From Pseudomonas vlassakiae (GTDB lineage: Bacteria; Pseudomonadota; Gammaproteobacteria; Pseudomonadales; Pseudomonadaceae): DNA of 64,000 nucleotides. The notes beneath the pieces are model-generated. The model made no database searches, was not told where the DNA came from, and was given only the letters and a program-made list of their open reading frames with translations. Made by a program: the position numbers and the translations under genes. Shown one piece after another: positions 25,647-34,344 of the stretch (its first letter is position 1; every line of letters begins with the position of its first letter). The stretch lies in contig NZ_JABWRP020000024.1 of the NCBI RefSeq assembly GCF_014269035.2, positions 1 to 64,000 on the forward strand, written 5' to 3'.

Positions 25647-27059
25647 TCAGCCTTTGACCACTTCCTGCAGGTTGTGCCAAAGCTTTGCCACATGCTCCCG
25701 CTCGGTCGGCAGTGCCCCCACCGAAACCCGTACCATCCACCGCCCTTCCAGCGTCGCCGGCGTCACATACGCCACCCCGGACGCATTCAGCCGCTCGGCC
25801 CACGCCCTGGTGTGCGTATCCAGCGCCTCTCCTTCCAGCCCCGCCGGCCGATGGCGAATGCACAAGGTCTGCAGTTGCACCGGTGCCAGCACTTCCCACT
25901 CCGCCGCCGCTGCAACCTGCTCCGCCAGCCAGCGGGCATTCGCCAGGTCACGGCGCAAGCGCTGCTGCAAGGCCTCCACGCCTTCGCTGCGCAACATGAA
26001 CCACAGTTTCAAGGCACGGAAGCGACGGCCCAGCGGGATCCCCCAGTCACGCAGGTTCTTCACCTCGCCATCCACCGCCGACTGCAAGTAGCTCGGGTTG
26101 GTGCTCATCACCCGGATCAGGTGCTGCGGATCACGCACGTAGTAGATCGAGCAATCGAATGCCACGCCCAGCCATTTGTGCGCGTTGACCACCACAGAAT
26201 CGGCCAGCTCGATGCCATCCCACATCCAGCGACATTCCGGGAGGATCATCGCCGAACCGGCCATGGCCGAGTCGACATGCAGCCACAGCCCGTTGGCCTG
26301 GGCGATTTCGCCGATCGGGCGCAGCGGGTCGAGGGCGGTGGTGGTGGTGGTGCCGGTGGTGGCGACCACCGCACAGGGCTGGTTGCCGGCGGCCAGGTCT
26401 TGCTCGATGGCAGCCTGCAGCGCCTGCGGGCGCATGGCGAATTTCTCGTCGGTCGCGATCAGGCGGATGTTGGCGCGGCCGAAGCCGGCCAGCAGTGCAG
26501 CCTTGTCCACCGAGCTGTGAGCATGGGCACTGACATAGACGATCAATGGCTTGGCCTCGGCCTGCAGGCCGCCGCGGACCAGCGCATAGTCGGTGGCTCG
26601 TTCGCGGGCACTGATCAGCGCCACCAGGGTACTGGTGGACGCAGTGTCCTGGATCACCCCGCTCCACTGGGCCGACAGCCCGAGCAACTGACGCAGCCAG
26701 TCGAGGGTGGTTTCCTCCAGCTCGCTCAACGCCGGGCTGGATTGCCACGACAGGCCGAGCACGCCAAGGCCGGTACTGAGGAAGTCGCCAAGCACCGACG
26801 ACAGGGTGCCGTTGGAGGGGAAATAGCCGTAGAAGTCTGGGTGCTGCCAGTGCGACAGGCCAGGCATGACCCATTGGTTGACGTCGTCGAGGATCGCCTC
26901 GAACGACTCGCCTCGCTGTGGGGCGGCCTGTGGCAGCTGCGCCTTGAGGTAGCCGGGCTCGACCTGGGCCATGACCGGGCGTTCGCCGACGGATTGGCGG
27001 TAGTCGGCGATCAGGTCGATCAGCTGGTGGCCGTACTGGCGGAATTGTTCTGGGGTCAC
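25647..27059 (-). CDS. ddc: Aromatic L-amino-acid (DOPA) decarboxylase
   Basis: A 470-residue group II PLP decarboxylase. Seen motifs are PGLSHWQHPDFYGYFPSNGT, SALSELEETTLDWLRQLLGL-like (here PALSELEETTLDWL), the His stack AHAHSSVDKAALLAG, the Asp-containing WLHVDSAMAGSAM and the PLP lysine in VVNAHKWLGVAFDCS. The GTG start at 27059, with GGAG seven bases before it, gives the length known for the P. putida enzyme, which prefers L-DOPA over other aromatic amino acids. It produces aromatic amines. It is divergent from a LysR gene that may regulate it. Confidence 0.92.
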   Translation of the reverse strand: MTPEQFRQYGHQLIDLIADYRQSVGERPVMAQVEPGYLKAQLPQAAPQRGESFEAILDDVNQWVMPGLSHWQHPDFYGYFPSNGTLSSVLGDFLSTGLGVLGLSWQSSPALSELEETTLDWLRQLLGLSAQWSGVIQDTASTSTLVALISARERATDYALVRGGLQAEAKPLIVYVSAHAHSSVDKAALLAGFGRANIRLIATDEKFAMRPQALQAAIEQDLAAGNQPCAVVATTGTTTTTALDPLRPIGEIAQANGLWLHVDSAMAGSAMILPECRWMWDGIELADSVVVNAHKWLGVAFDCSIYYVRDPQHLIRVMSTNPSYLQSAVDGEVKNLRDWGIPLGRRFRALKLWFMLRSEGVEALQQRLRRDLANARWLAEQVAAAAEWEVLAPVQLQTLCIRHRPAGLEGEALDTHTRAWAERLNASGVAYVTPATLEGRWMVRVSVGALPTEREHVAKLWHNLQEVVKG

Positions 27060-27140
27060 GCGCGCGCTCCTGAGGGTTATCCAGTGCCCCAAGTCTAGGC
27101 GCCTGCGCCCCTGCGAATAACCCCGCTTCGCGCATACCTG

Positions 27141-28085
27141 CTATGGCAAACCTGCAACCCCGCCCTGCACCCCGAATTGTGACTGGCGCCACTGCTCGAA
27201 CACCCGGTTGCGCAACCAGCGGTGTTCGGCCGAGGCCTGCAAGCGCTGATGCCACACCACCCAATAGCGCTGGGTATGCTCGACAAACCCTAACGGCCGC
27301 CACGCCAGCCCATGCAGGCGGCACAATTGCCGGGCGATGTGCTCGGGCACCGTGGCCAGCGCCTGGCTGTTGCCGATCACCTGCACGGTCGCCGAGAAGA
27401 ACGGTACTTCCAGGCTGATGCGCCGCTGCAAACCCTGGGCGCGCAAGTGGCGGTCGATAAAGCTGTCCTTGTCGCCGCCACCGGAAATGCGCACATGCTT
27501 GCAGGCCAGGTAATCGTCCTGGCCCAGCACGTCCAGCGCGGCCAGCGGGTGGTCCTGGCGCATCAGGCACACCGCGCGGTCTTCACCGAGCAGGCGACCA
27601 TGCAGGTTGGGCGGCGACTCGTCGAACAAGGTGGTGGCCAGGTCGATCTCGCCGCTGGCAAGCAAGGCGTATTGCCCGGCCTGCCAGGTGCGGTAGTCGA
27701 TGGACACACCCGGTGCCTCTTGCTCCAAGGCAGCCACCAGCAGCGGCAGCATGTGCTCGGCCACGTAATCGGAGGCGGCCAGGCAGAACCGGCGCTCACA
27801 GCGGGCCGGGTCGAAAGCGGCGGGTTGGCGCAGGGCCTGGAGCTCTTCGAGCACCTGGCGCAGGGGCTCGACCAGGGCTTCGGCATACTCGCTAAGCACA
27901 TAACCGCGGCCTTGACGCACCAGCAGCGGGTCGTCGAAGGCTTCGCGCAGGTGGGCCAGCTGGCGGCTCAGGGCCGATTGGCTGACACCCAGGCGGTCGG
28001 CGGCGTGGCTGAGGTTCTTCAGCTGCAGGAGGCAGTCGAGGGTGCGCAGGTGGGCGAGGCTGAGGGAGGCGAAAGTCGGGTTCAT
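27141..28085 (-). CDS. LysR-type transcriptional regulator
   Basis: A 314-residue LysR regulator. The winged HTH (about 8-67) reads LAHLRTLDCLLQLKNLSHAA then DRLGVSQSALSRQLAHLREA. The substrate-binding domain (about 95-300) includes ERRFCLAASDYVAEHMLPLL. It lies 81 bases upstream of ddc in the same orientation and could control it; the short gap would also permit co-transcription. The coinducer is unknown. Confidence 0.9.
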   Translation of the reverse strand: MNPTFASLSLAHLRTLDCLLQLKNLSHAADRLGVSQSALSRQLAHLREAFDDPLLVRQGRGYVLSEYAEALVEPLRQVLEELQALRQPAAFDPARCERRFCLAASDYVAEHMLPLLVAALEQEAPGVSIDYRTWQAGQYALLASGEIDLATTLFDESPPNLHGRLLGEDRAVCLMRQDHPLAALDVLGQDDYLACKHVRISGGGDKDSFIDRHLRAQGLQRRISLEVPFFSATVQVIGNSQALATVPEHIARQLCRLHGLAWRPLGFVEHTQRYWVVWHQRLQASAEHRWLRNRVFEQWRQSQFGVQGGVAGLP

Positions 28086-28111
28086 GCAGGCTCCCTTGCG
28101 TGGTTTTTGCA

Positions 28112-28187
28112 GGCCCATTCGCGAGTAAACCCGCTCCTACAGGGCATGCACAGGCCTGTAGGAGCGGGTTTACCCGCGAATGGGCCG
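28112..28187. repeat. REP palindrome
   Basis: GGCCCATTCGCGAGTAAACC and its near reverse complement (GGGTTTACCCGCGAATGGGCC, one mismatch) surround GGCATGCACAGG. The element separates the yebC stop from the LysR start and is followed by GCAAAGCGGCCCCAGTTTT, which may act as a terminator for an incoming transcript. Confidence 0.75.
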
Positions 28188-28204
28188 CAAAGCGGCCCCA
28201 GTTT

Positions 28205-28915
28205 TCAGGCGGTCAGGCCCACGTAGACGTTCTGCACGTCATCGTGCTCGTCGATCGCTTCGAGGAACGCTTCAACTTCAGCCAGCGCCTCGGCACTCAG
28301 GCTGGCCGCGCTCACCGGGTTCTTCGGGGTATAACCGATCTTCGCCGATGTGACGGTGAAGCCATGCTCAGGCAGGGCCTTCTGTACCGCATCCAGGTCA
28401 GTGGTGTCAGTGATGAACAAGGTCGACCCCTCTTCTTCACCTTCCTCGAAATCCTGGGCACCGGCTTCAATGGCGGCCATTTCCGGGTCGGCATCGCCTT
28501 CCGGGGTGGCTTCGATCAGGCCGACGTGGTTGAAGTCCCAGGTCACCGAGCCGCTGGCGCCGAGCTGGCCCTTGCGGAACAGCACGCGGATCTGCGCCAC
28601 GGTGCGGTTGACGTTGTCGGTCAGGCACTCGACGATCAGTGGCACCTGGTGCGGGGCGAAGCCTTCATAGCTGACGGCATGGTACTGCACGGCATCGCCG
28701 TCCAGGCCAGCGCCTTTCTTGATGGCACGCTCCAGGGTCTCACGGGTCATCGAGGCCTTCTTGGCCTGGGCGATGGCCAGGCGCAGGCGCGGGTTCATGT
28801 CCGGGTCGGCGCCGGACTTGGCCGCGATCTGGATTTCCTTGGCCAGCTTGCCCATGATCTTGCCCTTGGCATTGGCAGCTGTTTCTCTATGTTTGGCTTT
28901 CCACTGTGCGCCCAT
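28205..28915 (-). CDS. yebC: YebC/PmpR-family protein
   Basis: A 236-residue cytoplasmic protein with the family start MGAQWKAKHRETAANAKGK, then RLAIAQAKKASMTRETLERAI, YEGFAPHQVPLIVECLTDN and a C-terminal domain with FLEAIDEHDDVQNVYVGL. YebC proteins have been described as DNA-binding regulators (PmpR in P. aeruginosa) and, more recently, as factors that help ribosomes through difficult sequences. The usual YebC gene lies next to ruvC; this one does not, so it is probably the second paralogue. It is monocistronic. Confidence 0.93.
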   Translation of the reverse strand: MGAQWKAKHRETAANAKGKIMGKLAKEIQIAAKSGADPDMNPRLRLAIAQAKKASMTRETLERAIKKGAGLDGDAVQYHAVSYEGFAPHQVPLIVECLTDNVNRTVAQIRVLFRKGQLGASGSVTWDFNHVGLIEATPEGDADPEMAAIEAGAQDFEEGEEEGSTLFITDTTDLDAVQKALPEHGFTVTSAKIGYTPKNPVSAASLSAEALAEVEAFLEAIDEHDDVQNVYVGLTA

Positions 28916-29041
28916 GTCGACTCTCTTTGTACCAGGCGGCCGGTTCAGGAAGCGACCGGCCAAAAGTGGGTGCAGTTTATACGCCCTCGGGCAGTGGATC
29001 GACAAGTAATCTCACGCTTCGTCGGCCTTGCTCGCCGCCCT

Positions 29042-30358
29042 TCAGGTACGCAGTGGCTTGATCGCCATGCTGGTGTTGGGCGCCACGTCGTTGGCCGCGG
29101 CAGTGCCGGCCGGGCGGCTGTTCCAGTGAGGCAGCAGCACCAGGGCCGAGAACAACGCACAGCCGGCAAACACGATGAACACCGTGACGCTGTCGAAGTA
29201 GCCCGGCAGCAGGCCGCCGAGCACCGCGCCCACCGAGCCGCAACCGTTGACGAAACCTGCCGCCGTGGCGCCGGCCTTGGCCGTGCCGAAGTCGATGGCC
29301 GCCGCGCCGCTGATCATCGAATCCGGCCCGTACAGGGTCAGGCCCATGACGAACAGCAAGGCCACCACCATCACGATACTGCCGCTGTGCATGGCCGCCA
29401 TGAACGCTGCCAGGGTCACTGTCAGCAGCACCAGGCTGATCACGCAGGCCGGCATGCGCCGGGCGCCGAACAGCTTGTCCGAAGCCAGGCCGATGATGAT
29501 CGGGCCCAACAGCCCCGCCAGTTCGAAGGCCGTGGGGATGATCGCCGCGCCGACCTTGCCTACCGAAGGCATCTGCTCGAAGACGATCACCGGCCCCCAC
29601 AGCAGGATGGCGTAGCGCGCGGGCTTGAGCAGGAAGTACGCCAGGCCCAGGGTCAGCACCGTGCGGTTGCGCAGGATTTCGCGCAGCGGCGCCCACACGC
29701 TGCACAGGTTACCGGCCGGGGCCATGCTCTGCGGCTCGGGTTCGACCGCAGCAAGGCCGACGTCCTCCGGCTTGTTGCGCTGCAGGAAGAAGAACAGCAC
29801 GGCCACCCCGGCCACCACCGCGGCACTCGAGAAGAACGCCGCATGCCAGGTGCCGACCAGGGTATAGGCCCACCAGCCAGCGAACGGCGAAGCGACCAGG
29901 CCGCCGAAGGCGTAGCACGAACTCCACAGCCCCAGCACCCGGCCGCGCTGCGAAGCCGGGAAGAAGCTGCCGATGTTCTTGCACAGCCCGGCCCAGCCGG
30001 TGGACTGCGCCAGCCCCTGGACCAGCATGCAAGTGGCGAAGACCGGGAAGGTCGCCAAGCTGCCCATCACCACGGCCGCCGCCGCCGAGATCAGCAGGCC
30101 ACCGAGCACCACCACGCGCGGGCCGAAACGGTCGGCGAGCATGCCCCAGGTGAACTGGCCCACGGCATAGGCGGCCAGGTAGATCGCGTCGAGGTTGGCC
30201 ATGGCGGCCTTGTCGAGCATGAACGTCGGGTCTTCACCGATGCCGAGCTTGGCCACCGAGAAGGCCTTGCGGGTGAAGTAGAAGGCGGCGTAGGCCAGCC
30301 AGGTGATCGCGAAAATCTGGATGCGCCAGCGTTTCAACGCAGCGAGTGCTTGATTCAT
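29042..30358 (-). CDS. MFS transporter, organophosphate:phosphate antiporter type
   Basis: A 438-residue MFS protein with twelve membrane helices. ITWLAYAAFYFTRKAFSVAK and GMLADRFGPRVVVLGGLLIS in the first half, and LTLYGPDSMISGAAAIDFG in the second, are typical of the GlpT/UhpT/PgtP family, in which substrate import is exchanged for phosphate. The start at 30358 follows AAGAGG. It diverges from a LysR gene that resembles regulators of 2-aminoethylphosphonate catabolism, so a phosphonate or phosphorylated metabolite is the likely cargo. No phosphonate enzyme genes are in the window. Confidence 0.85.
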   Translation of the reverse strand: MNQALAALKRWRIQIFAITWLAYAAFYFTRKAFSVAKLGIGEDPTFMLDKAAMANLDAIYLAAYAVGQFTWGMLADRFGPRVVVLGGLLISAAAAVVMGSLATFPVFATCMLVQGLAQSTGWAGLCKNIGSFFPASQRGRVLGLWSSCYAFGGLVASPFAGWWAYTLVGTWHAAFFSSAAVVAGVAVLFFFLQRNKPEDVGLAAVEPEPQSMAPAGNLCSVWAPLREILRNRTVLTLGLAYFLLKPARYAILLWGPVIVFEQMPSVGKVGAAIIPTAFELAGLLGPIIIGLASDKLFGARRMPACVISLVLLTVTLAAFMAAMHSGSIVMVVALLFVMGLTLYGPDSMISGAAAIDFGTAKAGATAAGFVNGCGSVGAVLGGLLPGYFDSVTVFIVFAGCALFSALVLLPHWNSRPAGTAAANDVAPNTSMAIKPLRT

Positions 30359-30602
30359 TGATTCTGACCTCTTGCTCAAGTGTGCCGGCAGATTGTTAAA
30401 AAACGCCTGTCTTGTTGTTGTGTTGCGCACTGCATGACGAAGGCTCGTCATTTGGTCAGATGGCACCGATGTGCGGGCCATGCCCCGGCCACTGCTTGTG
30501 GCGTTGGCCTCGGGTTGAAACCTATGGAAACAGTTGCTGACTGATAAAGAAAATCGATTTATCGTATTTCACACATAAGTCCAGCTTGTTACCGGAGGCG
30601 GC

Positions 30603-31472
30603 ATGTCGGTGTCACACGCTCAACTCAAGGCGTTCCATGCAGTGGCCGTGCACGGCAGCTTTACCCGCGCCGCGCAAAAGCTGTTTCTGACCCAGCCGGC
30701 GGTGTCCGACCAGGTGCGCAAGCTCGAAGAGCGTTTCGGTGTGCTGCTGTTCCACCGCAACAAGCGCTCGGTGCAACTGACCGACCTGGGCGAGCGCCTG
30801 CTGGGCATCAGCCAGCGCCTGTTCGCCTGCGAGGCCGAGGCGCACGACCTGCTGCAGGACTCCCGCGCCCTGCACACCGGCAGCCTGGTGCTGGCAGTGG
30901 ATGCGCCCGTGCACGTGCTGCCGCAGATCGCACGCTTTTGCCAGCGCTACCCAGGCATCCAGGTCAAGATCGAGACCGGCAACACCGATGAGTCACTGGC
31001 CAGGCTGTTCAGCTACCAGGCCGACCTGGCGCTGCTCGGGCGCGATGTCGATGACGAGCGGCTGTACTGCGTGCCGCTGCGCCGCGACCCGATGGTGGCG
31101 TTCGTCTCGCACAACCACCCGTGGGCCAGCCGCGGCTCGATCACCCTGGCCGACCTTGACGACACACCGTTGGTGCTGCGCGAGCCGGGGTCGGTGACCC
31201 GGCAGACGCTGGAGGAAGAGATGCAGCGTGCAGGCTTGCGGATTCGCCCGGCGATCCAGGTGGAAGGCCGCGAAGCGGCGCGCGAGGCGGTGGTGGTGGG
31301 GATTGGCGTAGGGGTGGTGTCGGCGGCCGAGTTCGGCGCAGATGCGCGGGTGTGCGCGCTGCCGATTGTCGACTGCCAACGGCACCTGACCGAGACGCTG
31401 GTGTGCCTGAGCGAGCAAAGAAGCCGCCGGGTGGTGGCCACCTTCCTGCAGATGGTTCAGGAAGCGTTGTAG
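30603..31472 (+). CDS. LysR regulator, aminoethylphosphonate-associated type
   Basis: A 289-residue LysR regulator. The HTH covers residues 4-62 (LKAFHAVAVHGSFTRAAQKL, FLTQPAVSDQVRKLEERFG). The substrate-binding domain has TGSLVLAVDAPVHVLPQIAR, ETGNTDESLARLFSYQADLA and EGREAAREAVVVGIGVGVVS. From memory this set strongly recalls the LysR group linked to 2-aminoethylphosphonate use, an attribution that needs a profile search. It is divergent from the organophosphate-type antiporter and separated by 244 bases, so it probably controls that gene. Confidence 0.85.
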   Translation: MSVSHAQLKAFHAVAVHGSFTRAAQKLFLTQPAVSDQVRKLEERFGVLLFHRNKRSVQLTDLGERLLGISQRLFACEAEAHDLLQDSRALHTGSLVLAVDAPVHVLPQIARFCQRYPGIQVKIETGNTDESLARLFSYQADLALLGRDVDDERLYCVPLRRDPMVAFVSHNHPWASRGSITLADLDDTPLVLREPGSVTRQTLEEEMQRAGLRIRPAIQVEGREAAREAVVVGIGVGVVSAAEFGADARVCALPIVDCQRHLTETLVCLSEQRSRRVVATFLQMVQEAL

Positions 31473-31476
31473 CGCT

Positions 31477-31529
31477 TGTGCCGGCCTCTTCGCGGCTAAA
31501 GCCGCTACAGCCGCGAAAAGGCCGGCACA
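31477..31529. repeat. REP palindrome / transcription end
   Basis: TGTGCCGGCCTCTTCGCGGC and its reverse complement flank a centre of about a dozen bases. It begins five bases after the LysR stop and ends 24 bases before the tam stop, between convergent genes. Confidence 0.75.
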
Positions 31530-31553
31530 GGCAATACTGGCGCGGCGGCGACC

Positions 31554-32330
31554 TCAACAGGTGGCGACGACAAACAGCCGCGGGAACGGCAGCAGCACCT
31601 TGCCGTCGGTGGCTGGCGGGTAGTCATGCTGCATGGCCTGCAGGTACATCTGCAGGAAGCTCGCCTGTTCCTGTTCGTCCAGCTTGGCCAGATAAGGCCG
31701 CAGCGCCGAGCCCTTGAACCATTCCACCACCGCTTCGGCGCCGCCGGTCAACGGGTGGTGATAGGTGGTGCGCCACACGTCCACCCGCGCGCATAGCGGG
31801 CTGAGCAGGTCGTAGTAGAACGCCGCGTTGTGCCGCGGTGGCAACTGGAAGTCAGCGAATTTCTCCGCCCACGGCCCCTCGCTGGCGATCTTGCGCAATT
31901 GCCGGTGAGCGGGCTCGTCGAGGTTGTCCGGGGTCTGCACGGCCAGGCTGCCGCCCTCGCTCAGCTGGCGCACCAGGTGCGGGTACAGCGAGCCATGGTC
32001 AGGCACCCATTGCAGCGAGGCATTGGCCAGGATCAGGTCTTGCGGTTCGGGGGCGGACCAGTCGCTGATATCGGCAATTTCGCAGCGTACCCGTGGAATA
32101 TGCAGGCGCTTGCGCTCGCGGGCCTTGTCGATCATGTCCTTGTCGCTGTCCAGCGCCGTTACCTGGGCGTCCGGGCAACGCTGCAGCAGCACTTCGGTCG
32201 AGTTGCCGGGGCCACAGCCCAGGTCGGTGGCATGGCGTACCGGCCGCGGCGGCACGGCGGCCAGCAGGTCACGCACGGCGCGGGTGCGTTCGTCTTCGAA
32301 GAGGGAATACTGGGTGGCGGACCAGGCCAT
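31554..32330 (-). CDS. tam: Trans-aconitate 2-methyltransferase
   Basis: A 258-residue SAM-dependent methyltransferase. Motif I is DLGCGPGNSTEVLL, motif II is DSDKDMIDKAR, and the region DLILANASLQWVPDHGSLYP is diagnostic of Tam. It methylates trans-aconitate, an inhibitor of aconitase formed spontaneously from cis-aconitate. The start at 32330 is preceded by AGGAG. It is a single gene. Confidence 0.92.
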   Translation of the reverse strand: MAWSATQYSLFEDERTRAVRDLLAAVPPRPVRHATDLGCGPGNSTEVLLQRCPDAQVTALDSDKDMIDKARERKRLHIPRVRCEIADISDWSAPEPQDLILANASLQWVPDHGSLYPHLVRQLSEGGSLAVQTPDNLDEPAHRQLRKIASEGPWAEKFADFQLPPRHNAAFYYDLLSPLCARVDVWRTTYHHPLTGGAEAVVEWFKGSALRPYLAKLDEQEQASFLQMYLQAMQHDYPPATDGKVLLPFPRLFVVATC

Positions 32331-32426
32331 GGGCGGCTCCTGTTGGCGGACGATGCAATGAGCATACGCCATGTACCCAAGTGCATGCGCCTGAACTGTC
32401 GGCCTATGCTTGAAGTCAGTCCCTTT

Positions 32427-32606
32427 ATGCGCATGCCCATGAAGCTATCCTTGGCCTTGGCCATTCTGGCGCTGATCGCCGCCGCCGCCCTGCTCGGTTC
32501 GCCCTGGATGAACCAGCGCTTTCACATGCCCGAAGGCAAACACCAGGCCCAACAACGCGAAACGGCCGGGTCCCCAAGGGAGCCGGCCGTTTCCAAGCGC
32601 AACTGA
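32427..32606 (+). CDS. Possible small membrane protein
   Basis: A 59-codon frame (MRMPMKLSLALAILALIAAA start) with one strong hydrophobic helix and a charged tail. Starts at 32406, 32427 or 32439 are all possible, none with a clear ribosome site. Its last 20 codons overlap the hairpin at 32559-32593 that follows the minus-strand permease gene, so part of the frame may simply be terminator sequence. I consider it doubtful but record it because the hydrophobic segment looks like a real signal anchor. Confidence 0.35.
   Translation: MRMPMKLSLALAILALIAAAALLGSPWMNQRFHMPEGKHQAQQRETAGSPREPAVSKRN
32559..32593. terminator. Long hairpin downstream of the amino-acid permease gene
   Basis: GAAACGGCCGG and CCGGCCGTTTC form an 11-base perfect stem around a 13-base loop that can itself pair TCCC with GGGA. 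It lies 17 bases past the stop of the minus-strand permease gene. No T run follows on either strand. Confidence 0.6.
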
Positions 32607-32609
32607 CGC

Positions 32610-34019
32610 TTAGTGCTGCTTGCCAGTACGGATCTGGTGCACCACGCCCATGGCCACCACGACAGCCGCGGCGATGCCGGTGGAAATCACCAGGATCTGA
32701 TAATCAGGCATGAAGGCCATGGTCACCAATGCGGCGATGATGAAGCCGATCACCAGGTAGGTCAGCCAGGGGAACAGCCACATCTGCAGGCGCACTTCCT
32801 TGCCTTCGGCGATCAGCTTGCGGCGCATGCGCAGCTGCGAGAAGGCGATCACCAGGTACACCAGCAGGGCAATCATGCCGGTGGTGTTCATCAGGGTTTC
32901 CAGCACGTCTTTCGGGCGCAGGGTCTCGCTGAAGTTGATCAGCGCGCAGACCACGGCCACGGCGCAGGAGCCGATGATCGCGTACACCGGTACACCAGTG
33001 CCGGCACGGGTGATCTTGAAGAATGACGGCGCGTCGCCACGCTGGGCCAGCGAAAACAGCATGCGCGAAGCGGTGTAGTGGCCAGAGATCAGGCAGCTGC
33101 TCACCGAGGTCAGCACCACGAAGTTCATCAGCAGTTCGGCGTGCGGCACGCCCAGCAGCTCCAGGGTCCGGCGGTAGGCGCCATAGCCGGAAACGCCCAG
33201 TTGCGGGTCGTTCCACGGTACCAGGCACACGATCAGGAAGATCGAGCCGACATAGAACAGGCACACACGCCATACCACCGAGTTGGTGGCCTTGACGATC
33301 TGGGTAGCCGGGTCCTTGGCTTCGGAAGCGGCGATGGTGACGATTTCTGCGCCAAGGAAGGCGAACATCACCCCGAGCAAGGCACCAATGACCGTGGTGA
33401 TGCCGTTGGGCATGAAGCCTTCGGCAGTCAGGTGGGTCATGCCACGCACTTCACCGAACTGCCAGATGTTCATCACCGCGGCGGTGCACACCACCAGGAA
33501 GCAGACGATCGCCACCACCTTGATCAGCGCGAACCAGAATTCGAACTCACCGTAGTGCTTGACGTTGAAGAAGTTGACGGTGATCAGCAGCAGGGTCGTG
33601 GCCAGCACGAACACGTTGACGCTGACGTCGGGGAAGAAACCGTGCAGGATCTTGCCCGCCACATAGGCTTCCCAGGCCATCAGGATGACCCAGTACCACC
33701 AGTACAGCCAGCCGATGGTGAAACCGGCCCAGCGGCCGATCGCGCGGTCGGCGTAGGTGGAGAACGAGCCGGTGTCCGGCGAGGAAGTCGCCATTTCACC
33801 CAGCATGCGCATGATCAGCACCACCAGGATGCCGCCGGCCAGGTAGGCCAGCACTGCGGCCGGGCCGGCGCTGTGGATCACGCTGCCGGAGCCGACGAAC
33901 AAGGCGCCGCCGATAACCCCGGCGATCGACATCATCGTCAGGTGGCGCGACTTGAGCGAGGCACTGAGCTTGCTCTCGTGCCCGCTTTTCGCGGTGGTGG
34001 TTGTGGATGTTGCGTCCAT
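32610..34019 (-). CDS. Amino acid permease, GabP-like (AAT family)
   Basis: A 469-residue inner-membrane transporter with twelve helices. HLTMMSIAGVIGGALFVGSG is the family signature at helix 1, and AAVLAYLAGGILVVLIMRML, KAWEAY-like WEAYVAGKILHG and MFAFLGAEIVTIAASEAKDP follow. It resembles the GABA/aromatic/proline permeases of the AAT family. The divergent MocR regulator suggests control by a PLP-linked amino-acid signal such as GABA. The exact amino acid is not resolved. Confidence 0.88.
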   Translation of the reverse strand: MDATSTTTTAKSGHESKLSASLKSRHLTMMSIAGVIGGALFVGSGSVIHSAGPAAVLAYLAGGILVVLIMRMLGEMATSSPDTGSFSTYADRAIGRWAGFTIGWLYWWYWVILMAWEAYVAGKILHGFFPDVSVNVFVLATTLLLITVNFFNVKHYGEFEFWFALIKVVAIVCFLVVCTAAVMNIWQFGEVRGMTHLTAEGFMPNGITTVIGALLGVMFAFLGAEIVTIAASEAKDPATQIVKATNSVVWRVCLFYVGSIFLIVCLVPWNDPQLGVSGYGAYRRTLELLGVPHAELLMNFVVLTSVSSCLISGHYTASRMLFSLAQRGDAPSFFKITRAGTGVPVYAIIGSCAVAVVCALINFSETLRPKDVLETLMNTTGMIALLVYLVIAFSQLRMRRKLIAEGKEVRLQMWLFPWLTYLVIGFIIAALVTMAFMPDYQILVISTGIAAAVVVAMGVVHQIRTGKQH

Positions 34020-34344
34020 CAGTTGTGTACCCCGTGCTTCTTTTTATCCAAGGAAAACTGTGAAACCCCGATGGCTCTCGGTTTCACCTGTACATCAGTG
34101 CTAATGCGGGCAGGATGGTGTGCGCTAACACACGCAGGCCTTCCGTGGCGGCCTGCTGACGCGCCCCAGGGTTGGCACCTGAGGCGAACTGAACATGCTT
34201 TATGTGGCGATATCTGACACCTAATGTAAAAATGTCCGACGTAGAGAGCCATGCACAGTGGCATGAATCTCGCACTGCACTGTACAGGCCGCCAATGCAA
34301 TACACCCGCTGGCGCTTGGCGTTACGCACTCCTGAAGGCCCCGA
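34020..34344. promoter_or_regulatory. Divergent promoter region of permease and MocR regulator
   Basis: This 325-base gap contains no convincing gene. It should hold both promoters. A short repeated motif, GCACAGTG and GCACTGTAC near 34253-34286, is a candidate for the paired direct sites that MocR proteins bind, but arms are short. Confidence 0.35.

Noticed and set aside
24247..25899. A 550-codon minus-strand open frame
   Set aside because: Antisense to the MHS transporter; His/Gln/Asp/Arg-rich with no recognisable family.
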